64,000 nt of DNA, taken from Phoronis australis (lineage: Eukaryota > Phoronida > Phoronidae). Both the position numbers and the translations under genes were made by a program. Every line of letters starts with the position of its first letter. The first letter of the stretch is position 1. Positions 10,101 to 18,900 of this stretch are shown piece by piece. Below the pieces are notes generated by a model. That model saw only the letters and a program-made list of their open reading frames with translations. It was not told the DNA's origin and did not search any database. The stretch is taken from positions 67,496 to 131,495 of the forward strand of contig NMRA01000470.1 in assembly GCA_002633005.1 (NCBI GenBank). The letters are read 5' to 3'.

Positions 10101-11195
10101 AAGGATCCTAGGGCCTCACCCAAAAGGCAAGCACAGGCAGGCATCCATTTCTGCCCATACCGCAGTGCGCTATATGTGCCCCTGTGGTCAGGTTCATGGG
10201 AAGTGCTCTGGGATGCCGTTTTATTGGTTGGTAAAGCTGAACAATGCTTTTGACGTCGTGCAACAACGAGGCTTATCTGGTGGATCAAAGTTGGTTTTAC
10301 AAAACTCAGCCGTGAAGCACATTTTGCAGCAGTAAACTGCTCAATTGGCACTGACGCTTCCTGGTCAGGACGCCAACATGAACGTAGGTACAAGGTGATG
10401 TAGATGTAAAGTTTTTATTTGCGCGATTGTGAATTGTTGATTTTATTTAAACTTGCGTTGATGACAGCTTGGATCGCAGTGTACAATGTAGAAAAATAAA
10501 CACTTTTAGAACTGATAAATATCAGACGTGCATACTAAAAAAAAGGAAAAGCGAAAAGTACATGCCTAAAAAACGTTTAATTAATTCGAATTGATGCAAC
10601 CGCTTTTGTTTCATCAATTTTCGGTCCTAAAACCGAGTATGCACCTTTAAACATTTGAGTTTCTACTGTATGTCCGCCAACTTTTGAAGATAGACTTATT
10701 TGAAAATTGTTGGGCTATTTATAATTTCTCGTTTCAGTAAAAGCGATTCACGGGAGAAGGCAGACTTTTAACTTCAACTGATTTCTTCATACATTCTTAA
10801 TCTAACCAGGTTGGTGTGCAGTGCCAGACAGCAACACTTTACTTCACCCGATTTTCTACATGAGATGCTCCTTAAATTAAAGTCCTCCAGATATCTTGCA
10901 AGTCGCAACTACACTTAACCGTCTATTGGATTGTTGGTACCGACAAAGCATACGATCAAACGAGTACGGGGAATTTAATTTGATCCGCAGACTTCGAAAA
11001 AAATCCCACTAGCATATTAAACGTACACTCAGACTTATAGTTCGAAGTACGTAAACAGCATAATAGGTGGTTCATAGATTCAAGACATAAGGCTACACTG
11101 CATAAGGGAATCTGTTTTAAGGCCTTACCTGGGATAATTAACAGTTCACAAAGATATAGAAGAAAACGTTTAAGCGATATAATCCGACGTGCCAT
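977..11195 (-). CDS. Multi-MAM domain extracellular protein (partial gene)
   Basis: Ten exons were rebuilt on the minus strand: 11195-11129, 5766-5632, 5177-5043, 4344-4217, 3774-3693, 3481-3386, 3261-3115, 2735-2464, 1709-1631 and 1111-977. The phases are compatible at every junction. MAM domains are extracellular adhesion and dimerisation modules of about 160-170 residues. Domain 1 runs CTFDTGWCGW, then GSYMFLDDSG, FYYHMSG, RVVWHQSGDQG and AVDDVTF. Domain 2 includes RFDWFKS, GNGYVEARVN, PVWTGSPTNGTW and RIDDVSVTSGSC. A Thr/Pro linker then leads to a third start (ITCDFETFCGF). In both complete domains the last third is a separate exon entered in phase 0, and the other boundaries are phase 1, which is good evidence of module duplication. 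No membrane segment or stop was found, so the gene is open at its 3' end. The MAM assignment is strong. The signal-peptide exon and the use of both exons 3481-3386 and 3261-3115 are inference. Confidence 0.85.
1199..1529 (+). mobile_element. MITE family M1, copy 1
   Basis: The termini are inverted repeats: GGACAATCGCCGCACAAATG near 1207 and its near-complement ending near 1520. There is no open frame of note. The interior contains GTGGATGTAACC and GGCTCAGTGACCCT. Both recur in reverse orientation in the copy at about 2060-2356, so the two are the same family. It lies in an intron of the MAM gene. The exact ends and target duplication are uncertain. Confidence 0.75.
1631..1709 (-). CDS. MAM gene exon: end of MAM 2
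   Basis: The acceptor is TTTCTTGTAG and the donor TCAT|GTGAGT, giving 79 nt from phase 0 to phase 1. It encodes IVFEVEILRTGNGF and RIDDVSVTSGSC, the canonical MAM C-terminus (FE, then IDDV, then Cys). The palindromic element at 1731-1940 starts about 20 bp upstream of this acceptor. Confidence 0.85.
1731..1940. mobile_element. Palindromic foldback MITE flanked by TA
   Basis: The left arm (about 1733-1810) and right arm (about 1844-1938) are inverted copies running from AAGCGCTTCCCA through CACTTTGTCC and AATATTACAATATAGATA to AACATTTTGTCTTTA, around a loop of about 33 bp. The right arm carries a short extra AT-rich segment near its end. TA at both borders suggests a Tc1/mariner-type target duplication. 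There is no coding capacity. Confidence 0.85.
2060..2356 (-). mobile_element. MITE family M1, copy 2 (inverted)
   Basis: It begins with GGACAATCCCCGCACAAAT and ends with the complement of ATCGCCGCACAAGTATAAAA. Internal blocks GGTAACATCCACAAAGTG and CAGGGTCACTGAGC are reverse complements of blocks in the copy at 1199-1529, so the copies face opposite ways. It also lies within the MAM gene intron. Confidence 0.75.
2464..2735 (-). CDS. MAM gene exon: middle of MAM 2
   Basis: The acceptor is TACTAG and the donor TTTGAA|GTACGT, giving 272 nt from phase 1 to phase 0. It encodes GNGYVEARVN, LRFNSPLVR, LHCIAWRYESQGQEF, PVWTGSPTNGTWTW and SISPLTDFE. These are the GxYxxVE, SP, CxxWxYxxxG and W...G..W signatures of a MAM domain. 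The exon fuses two parts that are separate exons in MAM 1. Confidence 0.9.
3115..3261 (-). CDS. MAM gene exon: N-terminal part of MAM 2
   Basis: The acceptor is CCGTCTCCTCTTTCAG, a very strong tract, and the donor ACCG|GTGATG. The exon is 147 nt in phase 1-1. It encodes RFDWFKSHNSEL and PADLVGTG, and joins exactly onto GNGYVEAR of the next exon. Its first Cys spacing differs from the usual CxFxxxxC. Confidence 0.8.
3386..3481 (-). CDS. MAM gene exon: extra MAM-like start
   Basis: The acceptor is TTTCCACAG and the donor AAAG|GTGAAG, giving 96 nt in phase 1-1. It encodes ADCSFDTTSVCSYNDNSG and KWAWHKDSK, which look like the first 30 residues of a MAM domain. It is followed by another N-terminal exon (3261-3115) rather than a middle exon. 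It may be an alternative first exon for MAM 2, a short spacer, or a partial duplicate. Confidence 0.6.
3693..3774 (-). CDS. MAM gene exon: end of MAM 1
   Basis: The acceptor is TTCAATTTCAG and the donor GCAAG|GTACAT, giving 82 nt from phase 0 to phase 1. It encodes LGFTGNRVRRHDGG and AVDDVTFSSDTQ, the terminal strand of a MAM domain with the conserved DD. It was too short to show as a long open frame and was found by looking for the missing domain end. Confidence 0.85.
3916..3998. repeat. Intronic hairpin
   Basis: An inverted repeat pairs ACTCATTTTTTTAATTTTTTC, continuing into CTCC, with GGAGGAAAAATTGAAAAAAG ending in TGAGT. The arms are about 28 bp with a loop of about 25 bp. It lies in the MAM gene intron between 4217 and 3774. 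It could be a tiny foldback element or a solo palindrome. Confidence 0.7.
4217..4344 (-). CDS. MAM gene exon: central part of MAM 1
   Basis: The acceptor is TTGTACACACAG and the donor TTTCAG|GTAACA, giving 128 nt from phase 1 to phase 0. It encodes GNLSLVVFDKMP, RVVWHQSGDQGPGW and STHLKVTDKFQ. The L.V....VW...GDQG..W pattern is diagnostic of MAM. Confidence 0.9.
5043..5177 (-). CDS. MAM gene exon: second part of MAM 1
   Basis: The acceptor is TCTTTTCCTTAG and the donor GCTG|GTGAGT, giving 135 nt in phase 1-1. It encodes GSYMFLDDSGATSPDDNA, MIISPVIV and VTFYYHMSGA. This gives the GxYM, A.I.SP and FyYHMsG blocks of MAM. Confidence 0.9.
5371..5434. repeat. Repeat family R3, copy 1
   Basis: GGCGACGCAGCACTGAAA is followed by GGGCTATAG, a C-rich stretch, and CTATGGTGCGCCGCTAAT. 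The same order of blocks occurs at 60945-61020. A related C-rich block is at about 46147-46240. It is intronic in the MAM gene and non-coding. Confidence 0.7.
5632..5766 (-). CDS. MAM gene exon: start of MAM 1
   Basis: The acceptor is GCTTATTGTAG and the donor GGGA|GTAAGT, giving 135 nt in phase 1-1. It encodes ALCWRRTCTFDTGWCGWH, GFDWSRRSG and TGDHSG. These match the CxFxxxxCGW, DFDW and TGP..DHT blocks at the start of MAM domains. Confidence 0.9.
6036..6362 (+). repeat. Degenerate minisatellite CCCGGGTTCTATGTGTC
   Basis: At least six spaced copies of a motif close to GTGTCCCGGGTTCTATGTG run across this stretch, for example near 6055, 6077, 6122, 6176 and 6344. The same motif recurs in reverse complement at about 7330-7405. 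Its open frames (5995-6268) are translations of the repeat. Confidence 0.7.
7095..7330 (-). mobile_element. TIR family M2, copy A
   Basis: It starts CATGTGCGCACTCGAACGAG and ends GGGTGGGTGAGCGCATG. The interior holds CTCTGAGAAACAAAAAGTCC, the reverse complement of a block in copy B. It contains one N near 7235. This is a non-autonomous DNA element with no coding sequence. Confidence 0.75.
7330..7405 (-). repeat. Inverted block of the CCCGGGTTCTATG minisatellite
   Basis: GACCGGGACACGGGATACAT, AGAACCTG and ACACAGAACACGGGCC are reverse complements of the motif at 6036-6362. The two blocks flank a segment of about 970 bp in inverted orientation. Confidence 0.6.
7592..7842 (+). mobile_element. 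TIR family M2, copy B
   Basis: It begins GCATGCGTGCACCCAGCC and ends CTGGGTGCGTGCAT, so the termini are inverted repeats. Internal landmarks shared with other copies are AGAGCTATGAATTGTGCATT, TTTTTGTTTCTCTGAGGCGG and CTGCCCACTTCG, followed by a poly-C run. It serves as the reference copy. Confidence 0.8.
9166..9241. repeat. 16-bp minisatellite, about 5 units
   Basis: Units such as CGACCCACGACTCCTT, CGACCCATGATTCCCT and CGACCCACGGCCCCCT follow each other directly. The array has no spacers, so it is not a CRISPR. It accounts for the Gly/Arg/Val-rich minus-strand open frame at 8955-9320. Confidence 0.8.
9716..9913 (+). mobile_element. Degenerate M2 copy C preceded by GGGGCGGATCCAGG repeat
   Basis: GGGGCGGATCCAGGATTTTG at 9718 recurs in similar form at 42900. 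From 9781 the block GCACGCGCCCAGCCTAAAAT matches the left end of family M2, but the right end dissolves into a poly-C run with one N. It is a truncated or nested copy. Confidence 0.55.
11129..11195 (-). CDS. Candidate signal-peptide exon of the MAM gene
   Basis: An ATG at 11195, two codons after an in-frame TAA, opens MARRIISLKRFLLYLCELL, a basic then hydrophobic leader. After 67 nt it ends in CCCAG|GTAAGG, a near-consensus donor in phase 1. The first MAM exon (5766) opens in phase 1, and joining them gives a leader running straight into ALCWRRTCTF. The join across 5.4 kb is inference. The exon itself looks genuine from start, leader and donor together. Confidence 0.5.
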
Positions 11196-12797
11196 CCCTT
11201 AAAGGTTGCAAAGTTCATTTGATCGTTGTCATTTATCGCGTTCACTATGTTCAAAGGTATATTTTCTGAGATAAGCAACAGTATTTAGCAAACAGGTAAC
11301 AAGATAAACATTGCATGATTGTGTAGCGGTATACTTATATCGTGAAATAATTTATCACCGTCTTTGTTAACACCTTTGTCTGTATTTGGACAGTTTTCAA
11401 TTAAGATTGTTGAAAATTCAGCATAAACACCTTGAAATTGAATCCTGGATTTTAGCAAAACAGTATGATACGCTAAAGTCCATAAAAATATTTCCATGTG
11501 ATCAGTGCAATGGGCCCACATGCGAGGCCTGCGCACGTTTGGTACAACGCGTATCAGACCGCCTGCAATTACATTTTTTATAAAGTCCGTTTTGGTCTGG
11601 GTCTTTTGAAAACAGAGTCGACGATACGGTATATTTTAAGTGCTCACTCTGAGTTTAATGTTAATTTTTCACTCAATCCAAAACACATTGTTCGGGGGGA
11701 GCTGGCGGCACTGTGCAACGGCAATCGCGTGTTTCTGCATTTGAAACCACGTTTATACCGTTTTGAAAATTCATTGAGAAGCAAGCTCAAATCGCTCAAT
11801 AATTATGTAATTGCGAAAAAGGTTTAACTATTTTGAGGCTTTTATTTTCATGCTCAGTTAGACATTGAATACGTAACCAACATTAGACGAAACATTACAT
11901 TTTTTCATGTGAAGTTTGCACTGCATTCTCGCGCATCACTATACGTCGTTCGGCCTGGGCGGATTTTCATATTTTTTTCATTCATTTGTTCGAGTCGCAA
12001 CGAAACAGTGTAAACAAATTAAGGAAGTTTGCGCTAACTTTTATCTGGTTTGCATGTTCAACGACATTTATAGTATTTGTACGAAAGGTAAGTCTTAGAA
12101 TTTTGCCGGATATTTCGAACCGTTCGGCTATCTCAAATTGGCTGCTCCGTCGATTACACTTCGAGTCCACTCCGGCAACTGGCATTAGGGGTAGGGCAAT
12201 TCCTTTGAATTTCGGGTCTGTATACTTAATTTTCAACGATTAATTGTCTGTGTACTGGTAATTTGCGCTGGATGCAATATTCTCTACACTCGCCATGCGG
12301 GGGATTCCGTATGAGTTCACCCTGACGTCACAGAGCAGGAAGGGCTCCCAGAAATATGGCCGTCAGTATTTGTCGATCGTCATTTTGATATTTATTGTAA
12401 AATATACGGCAATAGTCTCTAATGTCGAGTTGTTTCTAATTATTTATCGAACTAAAACAATTGATTGTAGGTTTCAATAAATTTATTAGTCACAAATGTT
12501 AAAATTCTTCGCTTAGCCGCCGTTTTTGTCGAGATTGTCTTGAAACAAGCCGTCTTTTTTCTGTCTTGGTCGTGCCGTCCAAAGACGTCAGTTTTTAAAA
12601 TGGCCTTCCCAATGACGGCCAAGACGGCCGCTAGATGATTCTCTGTATATAATCACACCAACAAATCCATAATCGCATCTCCAAAGGCTTACTTCACAAG
12701 CCAGTTGTTGGACAGATATTGTCAGGCACATGAGCTGGAACACATAGTGCGCTTTTTACGACCAAACTGCCGATCATAAGAATTTATCAGTATCAGT
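11196..12797. other. No supportable gene (intergenic between LRR and MAM genes)
   Basis: There are several short open frames (for example 11498-11827 plus and 11982-12236 minus) without recognisable domains. One plus-strand ACGAAAG|GTAAGT resembles a donor near 12088, but no matching exon is convincing. The segment probably holds the LRR gene 3' end and the MAM gene promoter. Confidence 0.3.
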
Positions 12798-12987
12798 CTA
12801 TTCTAAAATACTTGGCAATAAGAGTTCCAGATGAAAAAAAAATGTTACAGACAAAGCTAATGCTGAACACGTGATTTCCGCTTTAAAAGTGATCGAACCG
12901 GAAGTACACAACTCATGTTTCTTATCGAATTCTTTCTGGGACCACCACATGTGACAGTCGCAATCGTACAAATCGTACGACATATAC
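12798..12987 (-). CDS. LRR gene exon 5: Cys block and hydrophobic C-terminus
   Basis: The acceptor is ACGTTTTGTTGCAG, with phase 2 entry matching the phase 2 end of exon 4. It encodes YMSYDLYDCDCHMWWSQKEF, HELC and EITC, spaced like an LRRCT (CxC ... C ... C). It then continues to a stop at 12798 after a hydrophobic stretch. If the TCT|GTAACA donor is used, the exon ends at 12849. Confidence 0.75.
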
Positions 12988-15900
12988 CTGCAACAAAACG
13001 TATTCTATCATTTATTTTAACAGATACGTTCAATTTAAACTAATTTCATAAATAAAAAGGTCTCGAATACAGTTTTGGTGATCATCTTGTTCATCCACTG
13101 AACTTGACAAACCGCCAAACGGTGTGGTAAACCTCGTCTGGCCAATAGACAACTCTATTTACACAAGTTATGAAACACTGATTTCAAGAACTTATAAGGC
13201 TAATCGCCACATAAAGTGTTATTGTGCCTATTAGAGGTGAGCGTTTTCAGTTGCCTAAACACATTAAACAAAGGCTATTTAGCTCACCTACTCCGGTGAG
13301 TTTAGTTCAGAAAATGGACGGAATGATTACATTTGACAAATTTTCTGACGTCTGTTCTTACAATTTTAGCAAAAAGAAAGATGAAAAACAATATCTAGCA
13401 AAAACACTTTACATGCGCGCACCCAGCCTTCGATATTGGGGTCTCGAATTCCCGACGTTGTGGACCATTTGCTAACAAAAGAGCGGACGGAATTAAAAAA
13501 AAAACAAAAAAACGGAGCACCTCTGTGAATTGCGACTTTGCGCTTATTTAGTGGACTTTTGTTCCAATTTCTCAGACTTTTTGTCTCTCGGGGCGGACCT
13601 TTTTGCCCACTTCGCCAATTGGGGGGCTCGTTCGAGCCCCGAAAGCCCCCCCCCTCCTGGGTGCGCGCATGCTTTACGTTTTCGTCACTGGTTTTTGTTA
13701 ATGGACTGTAGGTAATGATTGGTACCGTATCCAGAAAAAGTTTCTGAAATAAGCCGTTGAGGAGTAAGAAATAGAAGCTATAAATAAAATTTTGATGCTG
13801 TTTTTTGAAATTTTCTTGGAAAAAATCTCCCCAATAAACCAGTCTAATTAGTTTGCGCATCTTTGTCACGCAGCATTTTGAATTTATTCTAATTATCATG
13901 CATTTATTTGAAAAACAATAAACTCAGTGGCAGGTGGTTCATATTGGAAAAACTAACCTTCCTCCGCAAGTTTTATATCCTCTGCTTGGAAAGTGTGGAT
14001 GCGTTGTTGTCTTTGTTAGATCTAGCGGTAACTGCAAACTGTCACGTCTGTATTGCGCAGGCGTGAAGCAAGTTCCAGTAAGTAATGTTCTTGGGTTTCG
14101 CGTCTTGTTGAAGAGAACACAGTCGCAGTGAATGGGGTTGCTGGAATGAGAGATTTTAGCGTTTGGACACTGTTTCAACTGCAGTTGACTTTTAATTTTT
14201 CACCGTAAAGCATTCCGTTCAATTGAGATTGAACAATTGAATTGCCTTTGAATGTATGATTGAGTTGCACATATCCAAGAAGTGAAAATTCCAGCACGTG
14301 CTGTCAGTATTCGAATGAATTTAAGATTAAACATGCTTTTTAAAATACGTTTAAGTTGGTTAGACCGTCTTAACAACATTCGAAGTGTTTCTATGGAACT
14401 GAATATGATGTCATTGTATTACGCCGCTATTGTAAAGCTTATTTGCAAATATCAGGGATCTCCTGCTGTTTAGAATGTCTATCCCTACTTGGAAATGTAA
14501 CATCTGTACCCCGGCTCTTGGCCGGCCCTAGGGTGAATGAAAATATGTCCGTTTTGTAAAGACACAACGTTCGCATATTCAGCGTACGAGTGAAATGTGA
14601 AACCGAATCACACTAAATGTTTAATGGCTGGAACCAGTATTACCGTTTATAAGTGTGTCGAGGCCCATGCGCATATAATTGAAATAAGACGTTTTTTATC
14701 ATGGCTAGACACGTCAACACTGATTTTAGCTCAAGTTTCACTCACATTCTATTTCAAAAAGACGCTACTTCATTCTCTCCCAAGTGTTTCGCACACGGTC
14801 GCTAATTCAGGAAGCTCAACATCATTTGTAGGTGCATGGGTTTAAATATGCTTATAAATGGCAACACAAAGACATCACCAGGAAGGAACACAATTGGTTT
14901 GGCACATTTTAACGTGTTTTCAAACGTAACTTCAAAAGAAGTAATGTTAAAGTGGTCAGCAATTCAAGTATTGTGTATGAATATTGACATCACTTCGGTC
15001 CCCAAAGACTGCATAATTATTAGTGACGCTGGAATGCTTTGAACGGGACAGGTTTGCCCTTACAAAAGACGCCTCTTCGGGCACGATCCTCTTATTTCGA
15101 CCGTTAGATGTCCCTGATATATGTAACTGAGACGCCACACCTCATGCGTCATATGAAATGAGCTTCCAAAACGAACCGTCAGATGCCACTAGTGTATGAC
15201 TTGAAAACTGCATGGCAAGCACTGCTGGTGGGCTTTAGGTGGGTGATCTGTCTGGGGGAAAATAAATAGTTACACTATTTCACAATGTACGGAAGGTAGC
15301 ACTGTCGAATTTTGTTTAACATGGCGTCTCATTGGCTAAAATAACAAATTCGACGTCACAACATATTCAGTCGTTCCCATTGGTGTAGTTCGGTGGCAGC
15401 CCTTCGGTTAACACAAACTTCGTTGAAAACACGACTAAACTTTGTTTGAAAGCTTGATAATGAATCGCTCGTAATGTCCAAACAATCTCCTTTCTTCAGG
15501 TGTGCAGCTATATAAAAAACACCGAGAGACATAAATAAACAAATTAAAACACTAGCTATATCATTTCGAGACTGCATGTCTCATCATCAAGCAATAAGTG
15601 GAATGAACACAGACGTAGCGAAATAAACATTGAAATACTCGTGACAGAGGGAAGGGGGGCATACAAGCGGAGAGTGTGAATGCAACAATTCTATAGGTAA
15701 CCCACAACCTTGCAGTCGCCAAAAACGTAGATTGGCCCTACGGCGATCCCGTGGCGCGAAGAAAAACAAAATGTGTGACGGGTAGGGGAAAACTATGAAA
15801 CACTACTGGCGGTGTCACTACGGTGATGGTGGTAGAGACGCCGTGCTTCTGGTGTGACGGGGGTATAAACAGGCACCGATGTCCGCACGTTTATGATAAG

Positions 15901-18900
15901 CTGAAGTGTGAGACTTTTAGGAAGGGACGCTGAATGTAATTTTAGATGAATGCGATGGGAATGAGAGCATCGAGGATTACAGAGAGAGAAAGGAAGCTCC
16001 AATGATTGCTTTATTTGAAGACCAGGAGCGAAACGGTGACTAATATAAATTAATGAAGTATACATCATACTGTAGGTATCTACAGATTCAAGAAATTATA
16101 TTTTGTCCAAATGATTTTATTCTTGGTGGCTGCAGGTGTCCGCCATAAAATAAAATTTGCAAATGTCGTTTTATTTACGCCCACAGCAAATTTCTCCAAG
16201 AATAAGAATGATGTCCAGAGTAAAAAGTTTGTCTACTTGACAGGCAGACGTGAAAAGTTTAATGTTGACCACGTCAATAAAGCTCTGTCAGGGGATGAAA
16301 ATGATTTGATATACGCCCCTCTAAATTCCAACTCTGTCTCATTCCCTACACCTGAATATTTTCCCGGAACAGCAAGCATCCAAATTTTACTACTCGGGAC
16401 TCGACGCGCGACCAAGCTCTGTACCTGGGAAACAAATTCTAGTCTAAAACAACCCGTCCTGCGTTGGATCGTGACCCTAACTTCAGTGCCAACTCGTAGG
16501 TCCGGGACGACTGTGTGGTACTCGCCGGGGTACAGAGTACTTTCGGTGTGTGCATGCGGAGTTAGGGGGAGGGGGTGGGGTACGGTACTTGTACCGTGGT
16601 CTTATGTTTGCTAGTTCTCAAACACATCGGTTGTAAGCCGAGCTCGCTTCAGCAGCTGGTGTTCTCAGCGGAATATCACTGGCTGTCAAAACTCACCAAA
16701 TGAGTTATTCAGTCTTTGACGGCAACGGTTTGTTGTTTGCAAGTCATCCAGGGTCACTCTACTATGCAAGCACCCAGTCTTAATTTTTGACAATGTGGAC
16801 CTTTTACTGTCAAAAAACGGGGGACTAAAAACGGGGTACCACGTTGAGAGCTATGAATTGTGCATTCGCGCAATTTTTAGCGGATTTTGTCTCATTTTCT
16901 CGGACTTTTTGTTTCTCTAAGGCGGACCTTATTGCCCACTTCACTAAGTGGGGGGGTCGTTTGAGCCCCCCTCCCCCCGATCGCAGCACATTGTATTCTA
17001 CGTACCGAACCGACTTGATTTTCACATTGTGTTTACGGGTGATTATACGTTCGTCATATTCGATGGCGCCATTTTGAAGATGTATAGATAACCGGAGGGA
17101 AAGACATTGTCGTTTGACCAATTTAGCATTGCTTGCCATTTGAACGACGACTTTCCTTCATAGGGCATACAAACTCATAAACAACACCACACTGGACAAC
17201 GGGATATTATTGAAATTAGAAAAACGGCGGTCTAGCCAGTTGTTCCTTTCTGGTAATGCCTTCATGATGGTCTATATTTTTAAACTTACTCGTTCAACCA
17301 AATTCTTTTGATTTGGTCTCTGCATGGCTTGTAAAATCCAGTTTTGATGATCACGTTCCTCCTCAGATCAATTTCTTTGTCTCCAGATGGTAAATTAAAA
17401 GCTTTGTCCTCAATAGATGCGATTTTGTTACCTGACAAGTTGATCACGCGTAACGTTTCAAATCCCTGAAAATCTTTGCTGCGGATTTTGTCAATGGCAT
17501 TGTTGGCTAAATCTAAATGTCGTAGGTTCCGAATGTCTTTCAATGAATCACCTGGTACCTGAGTGAGTCCCATACTCCTTGCTCGTAGAACTTCGATAGC
17601 ATTGCCATCTATGAAGAATATAGTGTATTACAACAAACATTTCTTTCTTTTGTTTTCACCAGCTTAAAACACAAAACGGACATCTTAAATCGAGAGATAA
17701 ACTTAAACAATTGAAAAATTTGTGAATCACAGAACAGTGTGTACAATTTTTATTAACAAGCCCATGGAAGTTAAATCCAGTGTCTCTGTGGCGGTCATTT
17801 TATTAGTGACCCTCCGAATCTCAAGAAAATAAAAGAACATATTTCTTCTTCGAAACTTCTGTTCAAGGGTAACTTTTCGTGAATATGTTTTGTGTCCAGT
17901 TAAGCGGCTGTGTTCAAATTTTTAAGTTTAGAGTTGAAAAAATAGTTTATGTTAAAACTGCGAATCTAAGTAGGTTCACTGCTAAATACGTATTGTGAAC
18001 TAGCCTCAGTGACTAGGTCACTGTCACTTAACCAAGTTTTTTAAAACATTAAACAATAATCCAAGCAAGGCGAACAATTTGTAAATTTCATTTACGCGCC
18101 GTTTTTCAAATGCGATGTGGTACGATTGTCGGCTCATACACATCCAGGGAATTCACAGACACCTTGGTAAACAACATGAAAGAAAACAGCAGTTCTAACT
18201 TGTCTGCGCTAGAGTTAAAAGCAGCCACTAGGACATGCATTTTGGTGCGAGTAAGACAAAGTAACAACCATAGAAAAAATGTATCAAAGAAACACAGACT
18301 AGCAAGTTTTTTGCACAAAACATTCTAGAATTTCGCAAAATCCGATGGCACTGAAATTATTTTTCACCACCTAACTGGAAGGTGTTCAATAGATCAAGTG
18401 CGAGAAAAGTAAGACCTCGCAAGAACTCCCAAAATCGCGAGAGTGAAAGGAAAGTGTTTTTCCAGAATGTGGGCTTTTTTAAAGAGTTCTCACCATGCAT
18501 TTCTTATTTTTGAGGTTTCAGTTAGCTAAAAAACCGAATATCATAAAGTCTAACTAAATTAGCACCCTTTATGCCAAAATATATTTTTTAATTTTTGTCT
18601 TGTTTCTTAGCAGCAGGCATACCAAATATTAATAAACCTCTTAAGATGTATTAATAAAATTCTTTTGAGAAACAGGGTAATGGTGGGAACTCTTTAAGGG
18701 AAATGGCAGCCGTTGAAATGGTTCTTCTTGGAGGTTGGAGAGGGATTGACTTAAGTTTTTCCGTGCCAACGCTCATCGGAACGTAGCCCAAATTATACGT
18801 TCCACAATACGTTTTAAAAACGACTACAGCGACGTACTGTAGGCAAAAATTGTATTACAATGCTTCATTATTACGTATAATAATATTAGTTTCTCACCAA

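Larger units (their letters stand above)
5767..11128 (-). other. Long first intron of the MAM gene, repeat-filled
   Basis: This 5.4-kb interval separates the candidate signal-peptide exon from the first MAM exon. It holds the CCCGGGTTCTATGTG minisatellite, its inverted partner, three copies of the GCGCACCC TIR family, a 16-bp minisatellite near 9.2 kb and a GGGGCGGATCCAGGATTTTG repeat near 9.72 kb. I see no convincing additional exon. Open frames here, such as 8955-9320 minus, cross the minisatellites. Confidence 0.5.

Noticed and set aside
15356-15577. Membrane-spanning frame as C-terminal exon of the LRR gene
   Set aside because: It lies between exons 3 and 4, its entry phase is 0 where phase 2 is needed, and its acceptor tract is poor.
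16111-16614. 167-codon plus-strand open frame
   Set aside because: No domain, no splice or promoter context, and it lies inside an intron of the LRR gene. Compatible with chance plus repeat edges.
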